NCBI RefSeq assembly: GCF_003544855.1
Contig: NZ_CP032101.1
Location: forward strand, 2,666,001 to 2,730,000
From: Malaciobacter marinus
GTDB lineage: Bacteria; Campylobacterota; Campylobacteria; Campylobacterales; Arcobacteraceae
Length of the DNA: 64,000 nucleotides
Reading direction: 5' to 3'
Below, one piece after another: positions 36,242-44,378 of this stretch; position 1 is the stretch's first letter, and every line of letters starts with the position of its first letter. Under the pieces are notes generated by a model that was given only the letters and a program-made list of their open reading frames with translations, did not search any database and was not told the DNA's origin. A program made the translations under genes and the position numbers.

Positions 36242-37291
36242 ATGAAGATTCTTACTATAATAGCTTTATTACTAATATTAAATGAAACAAACTATGGTTT
36301 TTCTAGCTTTATAAATAAAAATAAAATAAAAAATATTCTTAAAAAAGAGTTTGCTAATAAAATAGATTTAATCTCATACAAAACAGTGTATGCTCCATCA
36401 ATTGTTCCTTTACCTCAAGATTTTAAATTTGTAATATTATATGATAAAAAAGAGGATTTTTATTTTACAATTGCACATGACTTTAGAGGCAAAAAAAAAG
36501 ATTCAAGAGAAGATATCATAGAGAAAATAAAAAAGAGTATAGAAGATCAAATCAAGTATATAGACAATCTCAAAGAAAAAGCAAAAGTTTTTAAAAAATA
36601 TTATAATAAAGAGTTTTTTATTATTTATGATGAAACTTATAGTAAAAATGTATTTATTACTTTTTTAGATATTAAAGATTTTGATAATACATATGCAATA
36701 AAAGAGTTTAACAAAATACAAAATTATTTAAAAGATAATCAAAAAGATATTATAGAAATAATGCCCAAAAAATATACAAAATATTTTAAAGAACAAATAT
36801 CAAAAAACTATTACTCACAACATGAAAAAACAGACCTTATAAAAGATTTAGATAAATCAAAAAAAGAAGAAGTTATCTATTCATCTGATACTTTAAACTC
36901 AATACTTTTTAGAACTTATTTTAAAATCTCTTATGAAACTTATGAAGATATGGAACATAGAGTAGTAAATAGTTATTTAATACATAAAGATAATCAAATG
37001 TCACAAGCAAGAGGTTATGCATTAGGTGCTCATGTTGAAAATCTTTATAAAAGATCTCAAAATATAGATATTGATTTAGGTGTAAAAATGAGAGATCTAA
37101 TCAAAGATAAATATTTTAAAGAGTTTAATAAAGAGTTAAAGATTGATTTTTTAGACTCTCATTTAAATTGGGAAAAAAATATACTTAACATAGAAGTATA
37201 TGATTTTTCAATAGATGAAAAAGAAGTCTTAAAAACTCACTATTTAAAATATGATTTTTTAACAAATCAATTTATTGAGCATAAAGATTAA
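36242..37291 (+). CDS. Exported hypothetical protein
   Basis: Unrecognised protein of 349 aa. A cleavable-looking signal peptide occupies residues 1-19 (KILTIIALLLILNETNYGF). The rest is Lys-rich and mixed alpha/beta, with YKTVYAPSIVPLPQDFKFVILYD (about 47-69) reading like a beta-rich start, then charged helices (about 90-125 and 195-215). No Cys clusters, metal motifs or membrane helices are seen. ATG with AAAAAGG upstream. It stands alone between fumarase (divergent) and dsbD (convergent); upstream there is a small palindrome AAATCT-CAA-AGATTT (36211-36225). Base composition is like its neighbours. Function unknown. Confidence 0.7.
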   Translation: MKILTIIALLLILNETNYGFSSFINKNKIKNILKKEFANKIDLISYKTVYAPSIVPLPQDFKFVILYDKKEDFYFTIAHDFRGKKKDSREDIIEKIKKSIEDQIKYIDNLKEKAKVFKKYYNKEFFIIYDETYSKNVFITFLDIKDFDNTYAIKEFNKIQNYLKDNQKDIIEIMPKKYTKYFKEQISKNYYSQHEKTDLIKDLDKSKKEEVIYSSDTLNSILFRTYFKISYETYEDMEHRVVNSYLIHKDNQMSQARGYALGAHVENLYKRSQNIDIDLGVKMRDLIKDKYFKEFNKELKIDFLDSHLNWEKNILNIEVYDFSIDEKEVLKTHYLKYDFLTNQFIEHKD

Positions 37292-37312
37292 ATAAAAGGG
37301 ATAAAATCCTTT

Positions 37313-39046
37313 TTAAAAACTTCTGTTTACAATTTCTAAAAACTCTTTAGCAGTTTTAAATCCAACGATTTTAGCCTCTTTAATCTCTTTATTATTTTCA
37401 TCCCAAAAGATTAATCCAGGAGGTCCAAAAATACCATATTTTTTTTGCATCAATTTATCATCAGCACTATTTTTAGTAACATCTGCTTTTAAAAGAGTAA
37501 ACTCTTGAAGTTTTTGCTTTACTTTTTCATCTGTAAAAGTTATCTCTTCTAACTCTTTACAAGCCACACACCAATCAGCGTAAAAATCAAGCATAACAGG
37601 TTTTGAAGACTCTTTTATAGCCATATCTAATTCATCTAAATTTTTAACATATTTCCATTTGATATCATTTTCACTACTTACTTTTGAAGTTGATAAACTA
37701 AGTTTATTAAGAGGTTTTAATATATCATTTGCACCACTTATTGCCCCAACAAAAGCAATAACACCATAAACTAATAAAACAATTGTAAATGTTCTTATTA
37801 AGATATGTTTATATATTTGTAAATATAAAGATGCCCCAATTAGTAAAAATGCCCATAAATACATAGTATATTGTGGTATTACTCGCTCTAACATCCAAAT
37901 TGCAATACCAAGCATTACAATACCAAAGATTTTAGAAACACTATCCATCCAACCACCTGGTTTTGGCATAAACTTACCAGCACCTACACCTATTAATAAT
38001 AAAGGAAGTCCCATTCCAAAGCTAAGTACAAATAAAGCTAAACCACCAAGAAGTGCATCTCCTGTTTGACCTATATAAACTAAAGCACCTGCTAATGGTG
38101 GAGCAACACAAGGACCTACTATTAAAGCAGATAAAAATCCCATAATAGCAATTCCTAATACTCCTTGTTTCTCTTTTCCCTCTGTTGTTTTGTTGATTCT
38201 GTTTTGAATAGATTGAGGCAATTCTAATTTAAAGTATCCAAACATAGAAAAAGCTAAAGCTACAAATATTAATGCAAAAACAACTAAAACATAAGGATTT
38301 TGAAGTGCTACTTGTAAGTTTGCACCAAACAAGCCTGCAACTACTCCTGCAATAGTATATGCAATTGCCATAAAGAAAACATATACAAAAGATAAGAAGA
38401 AACCTTTAAGTGGTGTTAATCTTTCATTGTTACTAGCTTTTACAATTATTGATGAAAGGATAGGAATCATTGGAAAAACACAAGGTGTTAATGAAAGCAG
38501 TAATCCAAAACCAAAAAATGTTGCTAATACTAAAAGAAAATTTCCACTTGCTAGGGTATTTGCAATAGAATCAGTCTCACTTAGAGCTTGTTTATTTTCT
38601 AAAGGTTTTACTTCTTGAGCTTTTGAAACTGTTTTTGAATAAGTATATGTTTCACTCATAGGAGCATAACAAAGGCCAGCTTTTGAACAACCTTGAAATT
38701 GAACTTCAACTTCATAGCTATCTGCTTTTAATTTAGACTCTAAAAGATTCAAAGGGATTTCTATATTTTGATTTCCAAAATGAACTATAAATCCATCATA
38801 TTCAACAGGTTTAGGAATATTCAATTCTTTTGTAATCTCTATTTTTTCAGGTTTATTTATAAAAACCTTTAACATATTATCATATAAATATATATCTTTT
38901 CCAAGCTCTATTTTAAAAGATATATTTTCATTATTTACATCAAATTTTGTTTGAAAAGCTTCTTCAGGAGTTAAAAAATCATCATTTGAAATTGCAAATA
39001 AAAAGTTAAAAGTTAAAAAAAATATTAAAAGAACTCTTTTTATCAT
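37313..39046 (-). CDS. dsbD: Thiol:disulfide interchange protein DsbD
   Basis: Membrane electron carrier, 577 aa from the ATG at 39046 (AGGA seven bases upstream; a TTG directly before it is less well spaced). Signal peptide 1-17; an N-terminal periplasmic alpha domain with CSKAGLCYAP (about residue 125); eight membrane helices (about 165-435) containing PCVFPMIPI and the second membrane Cys in GPCVAPPLAG; and a C-terminal thioredoxin domain with WCVACKELE (about 490). It moves electrons from cytoplasmic thioredoxin to periplasmic thiols. The gene for an exported thioredoxin lies 9 bp upstream on the same strand and is a likely partner. Confidence 0.94.
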   Translation of the reverse strand: MIKRVLLIFFLTFNFLFAISNDDFLTPEEAFQTKFDVNNENISFKIELGKDIYLYDNMLKVFINKPEKIEITKELNIPKPVEYDGFIVHFGNQNIEIPLNLLESKLKADSYEVEVQFQGCSKAGLCYAPMSETYTYSKTVSKAQEVKPLENKQALSETDSIANTLASGNFLLVLATFFGFGLLLSLTPCVFPMIPILSSIIVKASNNERLTPLKGFFLSFVYVFFMAIAYTIAGVVAGLFGANLQVALQNPYVLVVFALIFVALAFSMFGYFKLELPQSIQNRINKTTEGKEKQGVLGIAIMGFLSALIVGPCVAPPLAGALVYIGQTGDALLGGLALFVLSFGMGLPLLLIGVGAGKFMPKPGGWMDSVSKIFGIVMLGIAIWMLERVIPQYTMYLWAFLLIGASLYLQIYKHILIRTFTIVLLVYGVIAFVGAISGANDILKPLNKLSLSTSKVSSENDIKWKYVKNLDELDMAIKESSKPVMLDFYADWCVACKELEEITFTDEKVKQKLQEFTLLKADVTKNSADDKLMQKKYGIFGPPGLIFWDENNKEIKEAKIVGFKTAKEFLEIVNRSF

Positions 39047-39055
39047 CAACTTTTC

Positions 39056-39415
39056 CTAAAAATAGTTTTTAACATTTAAGTGTAGTTGAGATACTGTTTT
39101 TACACCAACTTCTTTTTTTAAAAATACTCCATTTTTAAAATAAACAGTAGTAGGAATTGTTCTTACTCCAAATTTTTGTGCTAATTGTGGTTGTTTATCT
39201 ACATCAACTTTATAAATTACTACATCACTATTGTTTGAATTTTCAAACTCTTTCAAATTTTTAGACATTATCTTACATGGAGGACACCAAGTGGCATAAA
39301 AGTCAACAATTGCATTCTTATTTTGAAGTTTTTCATCCATATTTTGAGCTGTTAAATGTTCCGCTGCAAACGATGAAATAAAACTAAACAATAGAATTAA
39401 AACTACTCTTTTCAT
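39056..39415 (-). CDS. Exported thioredoxin-family protein
   Basis: Protein of 119 aa: signal peptide (residues 1-17) and a thioredoxin fold with active site WCPPCK (about 44-49) and the cis-Pro in RTIPTTVYF (about 88-96). As a periplasmic thioredoxin placed nine bp before dsbD it probably receives electrons from DsbD and reduces periplasmic disulfides, for example in cytochrome c maturation. ATG with AAAGG upstream; a -10-like TATAAT lies at 39445-39440. Confidence 0.88.
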   Translation of the reverse strand: MKRVVLILLFSFISSFAAEHLTAQNMDEKLQNKNAIVDFYATWCPPCKIMSKNLKEFENSNNSDVVIYKVDVDKQPQLAQKFGVRTIPTTVYFKNGVFLKKEVGVKTVSQLHLNVKNYF

Positions 39416-39560
39416 ACATTAACCTTTAAATTTTTTAGTATTATAGTAAATAATTGTAAAGAGTTTGTTAATAAAAACTTGTATTTATAAAACTAACTTT
39501 TAATTTATAAGATTTATTAATATTTTCTTGTTAAAATTTTCTTTTTTAAAAGGCTAAAAT

Positions 39561-39917
39561 ATGCAAGATGAAGTAATAGATTTAATTCCTAGAAAAGTTG
39601 ATTTAATGAATAAAGACAATATAGTTTTAATTGATATTAGAACTGATATTGAGTTTAAACAAACAGGCATTATAAAAAACTCACATAAACTTACATTTTT
39701 TGATATTTATGGAAATTATGATTTAGATAACTGGATGAAAAAATTTGAAGAATTAGTTACAAATAAAAACCAAACTTTTATTCTTATTTGTGCCCATGCA
39801 AATAGAACAAGAACCGTAGGTAATTATCTTATTAGTTTAGGATATAAAAATTGTGCTCATTTACATGGAGGTATTGCTCAATGGATTGATGAGAGAAGAG
39901 AAACAGTTTTTAATTAA
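39561..39917 (+). CDS. Cytoplasmic rhodanese-like sulfurtransferase
   Basis: Single-domain rhodanese of 118 aa without signal peptide. LIDIRTDIEFKQTGIIKNS is the typical N-terminal substrate loop, and the active-site loop is CAHANRT (Cys about 73), followed by GGIAQWIDE. It should transfer sulfane sulfur or act on thiols or oxyanions; the specific acceptor is unknown. ATG with AAAAGG upstream. It is convergent with, and overlaps by 4 bp, a periplasmic homologue. Confidence 0.9.
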   Translation: MQDEVIDLIPRKVDLMNKDNIVLIDIRTDIEFKQTGIIKNSHKLTFFDIYGNYDLDNWMKKFEELVTNKNQTFILICAHANRTRTVGNYLISLGYKNCAHLHGGIAQWIDERRETVFN

Positions 39918-40303
39918 TTTATTACTCTTTTTTCTTCTTTTACCCAAGCATTAAAACCACCTTCTAAATAAAATACTTTTTTAAAGCCTGCTTTTTTAAG
40001 CTTGTTTGCTAAATTTTTTGATTTTTTACCATCTTTATCTATAAGAGCAAAACTTTGATTTGGACTTTTTATAACTTTTAAAAGTTTAAATTTCCATCTT
40101 TTCATTTCTAAATCACTGCTATTTTTATAAGTAATCGTATATGAACTAGGAATTGTACCTTCTTGATTTTGTTCTGTTTTTGTTCTTATATCTATAATAA
40201 TCGCTCTTTTAGAAATATATTTTTCTAAAGTAGTAGCATCAATTGATTTTGCACTATTTGCAAAAAGAGGAATAAAAGTAAGTAGTAAAATAAGTAATTT
40301 CAT
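39914..40303 (-). CDS. Exported rhodanese-like protein lacking the active-site Cys
   Basis: Protein of 129 aa with a signal peptide (residues 1-16) and a rhodanese fold: IIDIRTKTEQNQEGTIPSS, then LEGGFNAWVKEE. At the active-site loop, where the convergent neighbour has ICAHANRT, this protein has IDKDGKKS: the catalytic Cys is replaced by Asp. It is therefore likely a non-catalytic rhodanese, perhaps a binding or regulatory domain in the periplasm. ATG with AAAGGA upstream and a TATAAT at 40329-40324. Confidence 0.82.
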   Translation of the reverse strand: MKLLILLLTFIPLFANSAKSIDATTLEKYISKRAIIIDIRTKTEQNQEGTIPSSYTITYKNSSDLEMKRWKFKLLKVIKSPNQSFALIDKDGKKSKNLANKLKKAGFKKVFYLEGGFNAWVKEEKRVIN

Positions 40304-40346
40304 TGTATATCCTTTGTTGTTAAATTATAACAAAAAATATTATAAA

Positions 40347-40374
40347 TAAGAGATAATATTTTTATTATCTCTTA
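40347..40374 (-). terminator. Terminator of the 75-aa gene
   Basis: Perfect 12-base arms TAAGAGATAATA / TATTATCTCTTA with a four-base loop, followed on the minus strand by TTTATAATATTTTTT. It lies after the stop of the 75-residue gene and before the exported rhodanese gene. Confidence 0.8.
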
Positions 40375-40387
40375 AAACTTAAGCGTT

Positions 40388-40615
40388 TTATGCTTTTTTC
40401 TCTTGACTTACTTTTTGTAATACTTCAATTACTTCATCAAGACTTCCATAAGGAATATGAGATTTCCATTCAATATCTTTGCCATTTAAAGCAATACCAA
40501 TACTTACCACATCTGAAGTCTCTTTTCCATATGGCTCAGTAATATTTGAAATAATTATCTTACCTTTTTTTGTTCCTGATAATTGAAGTGTTGCAATTTC
40601 CGTAGTTGTTGACAT
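40388..40615 (-). CDS. Small conserved-looking hypothetical protein
   Basis: Protein of 75 aa, no signal peptide or membrane helix, no Cys. The sequence (ATLQLSGTKKGKIIISNI early, IPYGSLDEVIEVLQKVSQ late) suggests a short beta sheet plus a C-terminal helix. It has its own strong terminator and an ATG preceded by an AGGAATAG-type site (AAAAAGGAATAGAT), so it is likely a real gene. Not recognised. Confidence 0.65.
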   Translation of the reverse strand: MSTTTEIATLQLSGTKKGKIIISNITEPYGKETSDVVSIGIALNGKDIEWKSHIPYGSLDEVIEVLQKVSQEKKA

Positions 40616-40716
40616 ATCTATTCCTTTTTGTTTTCTTCATTTTGACAAAACTTAACTTTTAATTAAATTAAATTTCTTTAGGCTTAAATACTTCAAAGGT
40701 ATTTATTAAAGTATTT

Positions 40717-41523
40717 TTATTTTAGTGTTCCTATTTTTTGTCCATATTTTACTTTTTGATTTAGTAATTCTTCTAATTCAACACTATCTTTTTCCCAAAC
40801 CATAACAACAGTTGATCCCATTTTAAAGTAACCCAATGTTTGACCTTTTTTTACTTTTAAATCGTCATATTTAATTACTTTTATATCTTTTGCATTAGTA
40901 TTTGTTTCTACACTTGGTTCAAAATCAAATACCATTTGCCCTACATTTAAAGCTCCAACAAAAACCATATAAAAAATTTTATTATCTGAAAAACACTCTA
41001 AAATCACTCTTTCATTTTGAACAAATAAATCAAGTTCTTTATTTAAGTATTTTAAATTAACAGGATAAAGCTTTCCTGGAACATGAATAAGTTTTTTAAT
41101 TTCACAATCAATAGGTGCATGATACCTATGATAATCACTTGGAGCAAGATAAAAATTCATATATTTTCCATCTTTTACCATAGGGAAAGTATCAGTACAA
41201 TAATAAGTAAGTAAATCTTCAACAGAATATTCCATACCTTTTATTTGAAAAAGAGTCTCTTTATGTAAACTCCCTGATTGTGTAATAAAACTATCAGAAG
41301 GAGAGATAAAACTATTTTCATCTTCATTAATTTCTCTTGGGATTGCCAATTCTCTTGTAAATAAATCAGTTAAAGACTTATAATACTTAGCATTTCTAAA
41401 TTCGCTCATATCAATTTTAAAAATTTTAACATATGTATTGTTAATAAATTTTTGAAAAAATGAGGGGAACTCTTTCTTGGCAAACTTTCCAAAATATTGC
41501 GAGATCAAGTTTGTAATGTGCAT
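40717..41523 (-). CDS. psd: Phosphatidylserine decarboxylase
   Basis: Proenzyme of 268 aa making phosphatidylethanolamine at the inner membrane. The self-cleavage site is FKMGSTVVMVW (Gly-Ser at about 236-237), a variant of the LGST consensus with Met for Leu, which yields the pyruvoyl cofactor on the short alpha chain. Also seen: SDSFITQSGSL, and LAPSDYHRYHAPIDCEI (about 125-141) with the conserved His residues. Standard length; ATG at 41523. Confidence 0.95.
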   Translation of the reverse strand: MHITNLISQYFGKFAKKEFPSFFQKFINNTYVKIFKIDMSEFRNAKYYKSLTDLFTRELAIPREINEDENSFISPSDSFITQSGSLHKETLFQIKGMEYSVEDLLTYYCTDTFPMVKDGKYMNFYLAPSDYHRYHAPIDCEIKKLIHVPGKLYPVNLKYLNKELDLFVQNERVILECFSDNKIFYMVFVGALNVGQMVFDFEPSVETNTNAKDIKVIKYDDLKVKKGQTLGYFKMGSTVVMVWEKDSVELEELLNQKVKYGQKIGTLK

Positions 41524-41680
41524 TATTTTCCTTAATAATTCATTTTAATTAACTATTCTATCAAAATATCACTTGATTTTTAAAATATTAATATAAATTT
41601 CTAATGTAAGATAATTTAGTGTATCTTTAAGTTAATATTGCATTACTTAAATAAACAAATTATATATAAGGAAAAGTTAT

Positions 41681-41920
41681 ATGCATAAAATCGTAGTAGC
41701 AAATCAATGTGGTTGTTTTAAAAGAAGTGACCTTGAGAATAATATCAGTTTTACTTCAAAAGATGATGCTCTTTTAAAAGCAATACAAATGAAAGAAAAA
41801 ATGAATGAAGAGTTCTGTGGAAAACATGAGTTTCAAGTTGAAGAGATGCAAAATAATTTTGTTATTTCATTTTTTACTCCTAAAAAATCTTCATGTTGCG
41901 GAGATGGATGTTGTAGCTAA
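41681..41920 (+). CDS. Small Cys-rich protein upstream of a Gate-domain permease
   Basis: Protein of 79 aa, soluble, with NQCGCFKRSDL at residues 8-18, a single Cys at about 47, and the tail KKSSCCGDGCCS, giving seven Cys in all. The paired Cys motifs suggest binding of a soft metal or an iron-sulfur cluster. ATG with AAGGAAAAG upstream. The permease gene begins 72 bp downstream on the same strand, separated by a strong hairpin, so the pair may form an operon with unequal expression. Not recognised as a known family; function unknown. Confidence 0.7.
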   Translation: MHKIVVANQCGCFKRSDLENNISFTSKDDALLKAIQMKEKMNEEFCGKHEFQVEEMQNNFVISFFTPKKSSCCGDGCCS

Positions 41921-41933
41921 CAACTTCCATCTC
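41901..41933 (+). terminator. Hairpin over the end of the Cys-rich gene
   Basis: Arms GAGATGGA (41901-41908) and TCCATCTC (41926-41933), continued after one T-T mismatch by five further pairs, loop AGCTA. The stem includes the last codons and stop of the 79-aa gene. No T-run follows, so it may stabilise the upstream message or act as a partial terminator before the permease. Confidence 0.5.
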
Positions 41934-41992
41934 AACTTTGTATAAAATCTTACAAATTTAGATAAAATTATAAAAATCAAAAAAGAGTCTTT

Positions 41993-42886
41993 ATGAATTT
42001 AAAAAAAACTTTAAACTCCTCAATAAAAAGTATTTGGATTATACTAAAACTTGTTATACCAATTTATATACTTGCTGAAATACTGTTTTATTATAATACT
42101 TTAGCATATGTATCATTTTTAGTTGAACCATTTACTTCTATATTAGGTTTACCAAAAGAAGCAGCATTATCAATAATTAGTGGAATGTTTTTGAATCTTT
42201 ACGCAGCAGTTGCTTTTGCAGCTCCACTTGATATGAGCCCACAACAATGGACTGTTCTAGCAGTGTTTTTAGGTATTTGTCACTCTTTAGTAGTTGAAAG
42301 TGTGATTATGAAAAAAATTGGTTTATCAAACACTTACTCTTATCTTTTAAGATTTTTTGCAGGATTAATAGTTGCATATCTAACTACCTTTATTCCTGCT
42401 AGTTATTTTATGTCAAATATAAATATTGAAGCTTTTGAAGAAAAAAGTTATGATAGTTTAATATCTTTACTTCAAATTTCAGCATATAATGCCTTTATTT
42501 TGTCATTGAAAATTATTGCTTTAATTACTGCTTTAATTTTTATAATGGATTTTATAAAAACAAGAGATTTTATACAAAAAAGTGGGAAAAATATTAGTAA
42601 AAGTTTTTCAATCTTAGTTGGTGTATTTTTAGGAATAACATATGGAGCAGGTATATTAATAGAAGAAGCAAAAGGTACAAGTTTAAGTAAAAAAGACATC
42701 TTCTTTATTGGTACTTTTTTAATGATTTGTCATGCTATTATTGAAGATACTTTATTGTTTGTAATTTTTGGAGCTGATTTTACTATTATAATTGCTATTA
42801 GAACAGTAGCTGCAATAATTATTTCTTATGCAATGTTATATTTCTTTGATAAAAAATATTCTAAAACTACAAAGCAAAGTATTTAA
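41993..42886 (+). CDS. Nucleoside-recognition (Gate) domain permease
   Basis: Inner-membrane protein of 297 aa with eight or so hydrophobic helices, in two similar halves: KLVIPIYILAEILFYYNT with GISGMFLN-type segment ISGMFLNLYAAVAFAAP in the first, and GVFLGITYGAGILIEEAKG with GTFLMICHAIIEDTLLF in the second. This is the pattern of Gate/nucleoside-recognition proteins (PF07670), which include SpmA/B-like proteins and the core of FeoB. Despite the name, metals or other ions are possible substrates. It follows a Cys-rich small protein. It overlaps the mltA stop by 4 bp (convergent). Confidence 0.8.
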   Translation: MNLKKTLNSSIKSIWIILKLVIPIYILAEILFYYNTLAYVSFLVEPFTSILGLPKEAALSIISGMFLNLYAAVAFAAPLDMSPQQWTVLAVFLGICHSLVVESVIMKKIGLSNTYSYLLRFFAGLIVAYLTTFIPASYFMSNINIEAFEEKSYDSLISLLQISAYNAFILSLKIIALITALIFIMDFIKTRDFIQKSGKNISKSFSILVGVFLGITYGAGILIEEAKGTSLSKKDIFFIGTFLMICHAIIEDTLLFVIFGADFTIIIAIRTVAAIIISYAMLYFFDKKYSKTTKQSI

Positions 42887-43986
42887 TTTAATACTTGCTT
42901 TGGAATAAGAATATATAGTTTACCCTTTTCTTTCATTTTACCTGCATATTCAAATGCTTTATCACCAAATCCCCAAAAAAAGTCAGCTCTAATTTCCCCT
43001 TTAATTGCTCCACCAACATCAGCAGCAACCATTAATTTGTTTATATCCTCTTTTGTAACAGGGTTTGAAGTTGAAATGAATACTGGCATACCTAAAGGAA
43101 TATAACTTCTATCAACAGCAAGATTTCTTTTTGAAGTAAGTTCAACACCTAATGCTCCTGTTGCACCTTGTTTTGACTCTCTAAAAAATACATAACTTTC
43201 ATTATGATTTAAAATTTCATCTATTTTGTCTGGGTTTTTATCAAAATATGCTTTCATTCCTTGAATAGAAGCACTATTTCTATCAATAAATCCATTTTTT
43301 AACATATACTTTCCAACAGATTTATATCTTCTTCCATTTTGGTTTGCATAACCTACATTTAAAATTGTGCCATCTGTTAATTTTACTTTGCCAGAACCTT
43401 GTATATGAAGTAAAAAAAGTGCAAATTTATCATCAACATAACAAATAGGTTCTAAGTTCTCATTTGCATGCTTTTCAAGTTGGGCTCTATCTTCATATGG
43501 AACTAATTTATTTCCTTTTAATTTACCTCTTAATCTATACTTTTTAAGTTCTGGGTAAACATTACTTAAATCAACTGTGATCATATCTTTTGGAGTTTTA
43601 TAAATTGGATATTTATAAGTATCATCTTTTGTTAAACTTCCATGAAGTAATGGCTCATAATAACCAGTTATTACACCCTCATCACTTCCTTTATTATCTA
43701 TTAGTTTATAAGCTTCAAAATTTGAGATAAAAAAGTCTCTTGCATTATTTTCATCATCTGCTTTTAAACAAACTTCTTTAAACATTTCATATCTTTTTGA
43801 ACGTGTACAAGCTTTTTTAAATACTTCAAATGCATAATCTAAATCATCATTATAAAAGTCTTCAATATCATAAAAATTGACTTTTTCTAAAGATGCCTTT
43901 GAGATATCATCATACTTTTGATACTCTTTTACAGAACACCCAGTAAATATATAAATAGTAATTATAAAAATTAGTAGTTGTCTCAA
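42883..43986 (-). CDS. mltA: Membrane-bound lytic murein transglycosylase A
   Basis: Lipoprotein of 367 aa from a TTG at 43986, which has AAAGGAG six bases upstream and opens directly into a lipoprotein signal (RQLLIFIITIYIFTGCS); an in-frame ATG at 44019 lies before that ribosome site and is rejected. The MltA domain is seen in VITGYYEPLLHGS (about 107-119), and the 3D domain with its catalytic Asp in LMVAADVGGAIKGEIRADFFWG near the C-terminus (split here: LMVAADVGGAI, RADFFWGFG). It cleaves peptidoglycan glycan strands to 1,6-anhydro ends. Confidence 0.93.
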   Translation of the reverse strand: MRQLLIFIITIYIFTGCSVKEYQKYDDISKASLEKVNFYDIEDFYNDDLDYAFEVFKKACTRSKRYEMFKEVCLKADDENNARDFFISNFEAYKLIDNKGSDEGVITGYYEPLLHGSLTKDDTYKYPIYKTPKDMITVDLSNVYPELKKYRLRGKLKGNKLVPYEDRAQLEKHANENLEPICYVDDKFALFLLHIQGSGKVKLTDGTILNVGYANQNGRRYKSVGKYMLKNGFIDRNSASIQGMKAYFDKNPDKIDEILNHNESYVFFRESKQGATGALGVELTSKRNLAVDRSYIPLGMPVFISTSNPVTKEDINKLMVAADVGGAIKGEIRADFFWGFGDKAFEYAGKMKEKGKLYILIPKQVLN

Positions 43987-44047
43987 AACTGCTCCTTTAA
44001 TTTTGCAGTATTTTAACATCTTAAAGTAAATGTTTTATTACAAAGAA

Positions 44048-44332
44048 TTATTGACCTTGAGGATGAACTTCTTTTAAGCCACAGTGTTTGCATCTATATT
44101 CAAACTCTATAACTCCTTGGCAGCCATGATTTTTCAAAACTCTTTTTGTAATAGCTTCATTTTTAAAAGTAGTATTAGTTTTCTCATCAAAGAATGTTCT
44201 TGATTTTTCCCCACAATTTGGGCACTCACCTGAGTTTAACTTTGATACTCGTTTATGTTTAGTTTTAAAGTAAAGTAATACAGAGAATATTACTAATAAA
44301 AAAGTAAGTAGTAGGAATATTAGTGTTTGCAT
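44048..44332 (-). CDS. Membrane-anchored zinc-ribbon protein
   Basis: Protein of 94 aa: one N-terminal membrane helix (about residues 3-22), then a Cys-rich domain with CPNCGEKS (about 38), a single Cys in NHGCQG and CKHCG (about 82), i.e. a rubredoxin-like or zinc-ribbon arrangement. The function is unknown. The ATG at 44332 abuts a perfect hairpin that contains the only ribosome-site-like sequence (AAGGGAAGG). It lies 46 bp behind dnaK on the same strand. Confidence 0.72.
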   Translation of the reverse strand: MQTLIFLLLTFLLVIFSVLLYFKTKHKRVSKLNSGECPNCGEKSRTFFDEKTNTTFKNEAITKRVLKNHGCQGVIEFEYRCKHCGLKEVHPQGQ

Positions 44333-44352
44333 AAGGGAAGTTACCTTCCCTT
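44333..44352 (-). promoter_or_regulatory. Ribosome-site-sequestering hairpin between dnaK and the zinc-ribbon gene
   Basis: On the minus strand, AAGGGAAG-GTAA-CTTCCCTT forms a perfect 8-bp stem with a four-base loop, ending directly at the ATG of the next gene. The 5' arm holds the purine-rich ribosome site. No T-run follows, so it does not look like an intrinsic terminator of dnaK. It could control translation, for instance by temperature. Confidence 0.5.
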
Positions 44353-44378
44353 TGCAAATGTAAAATTAAAATGCAAGA

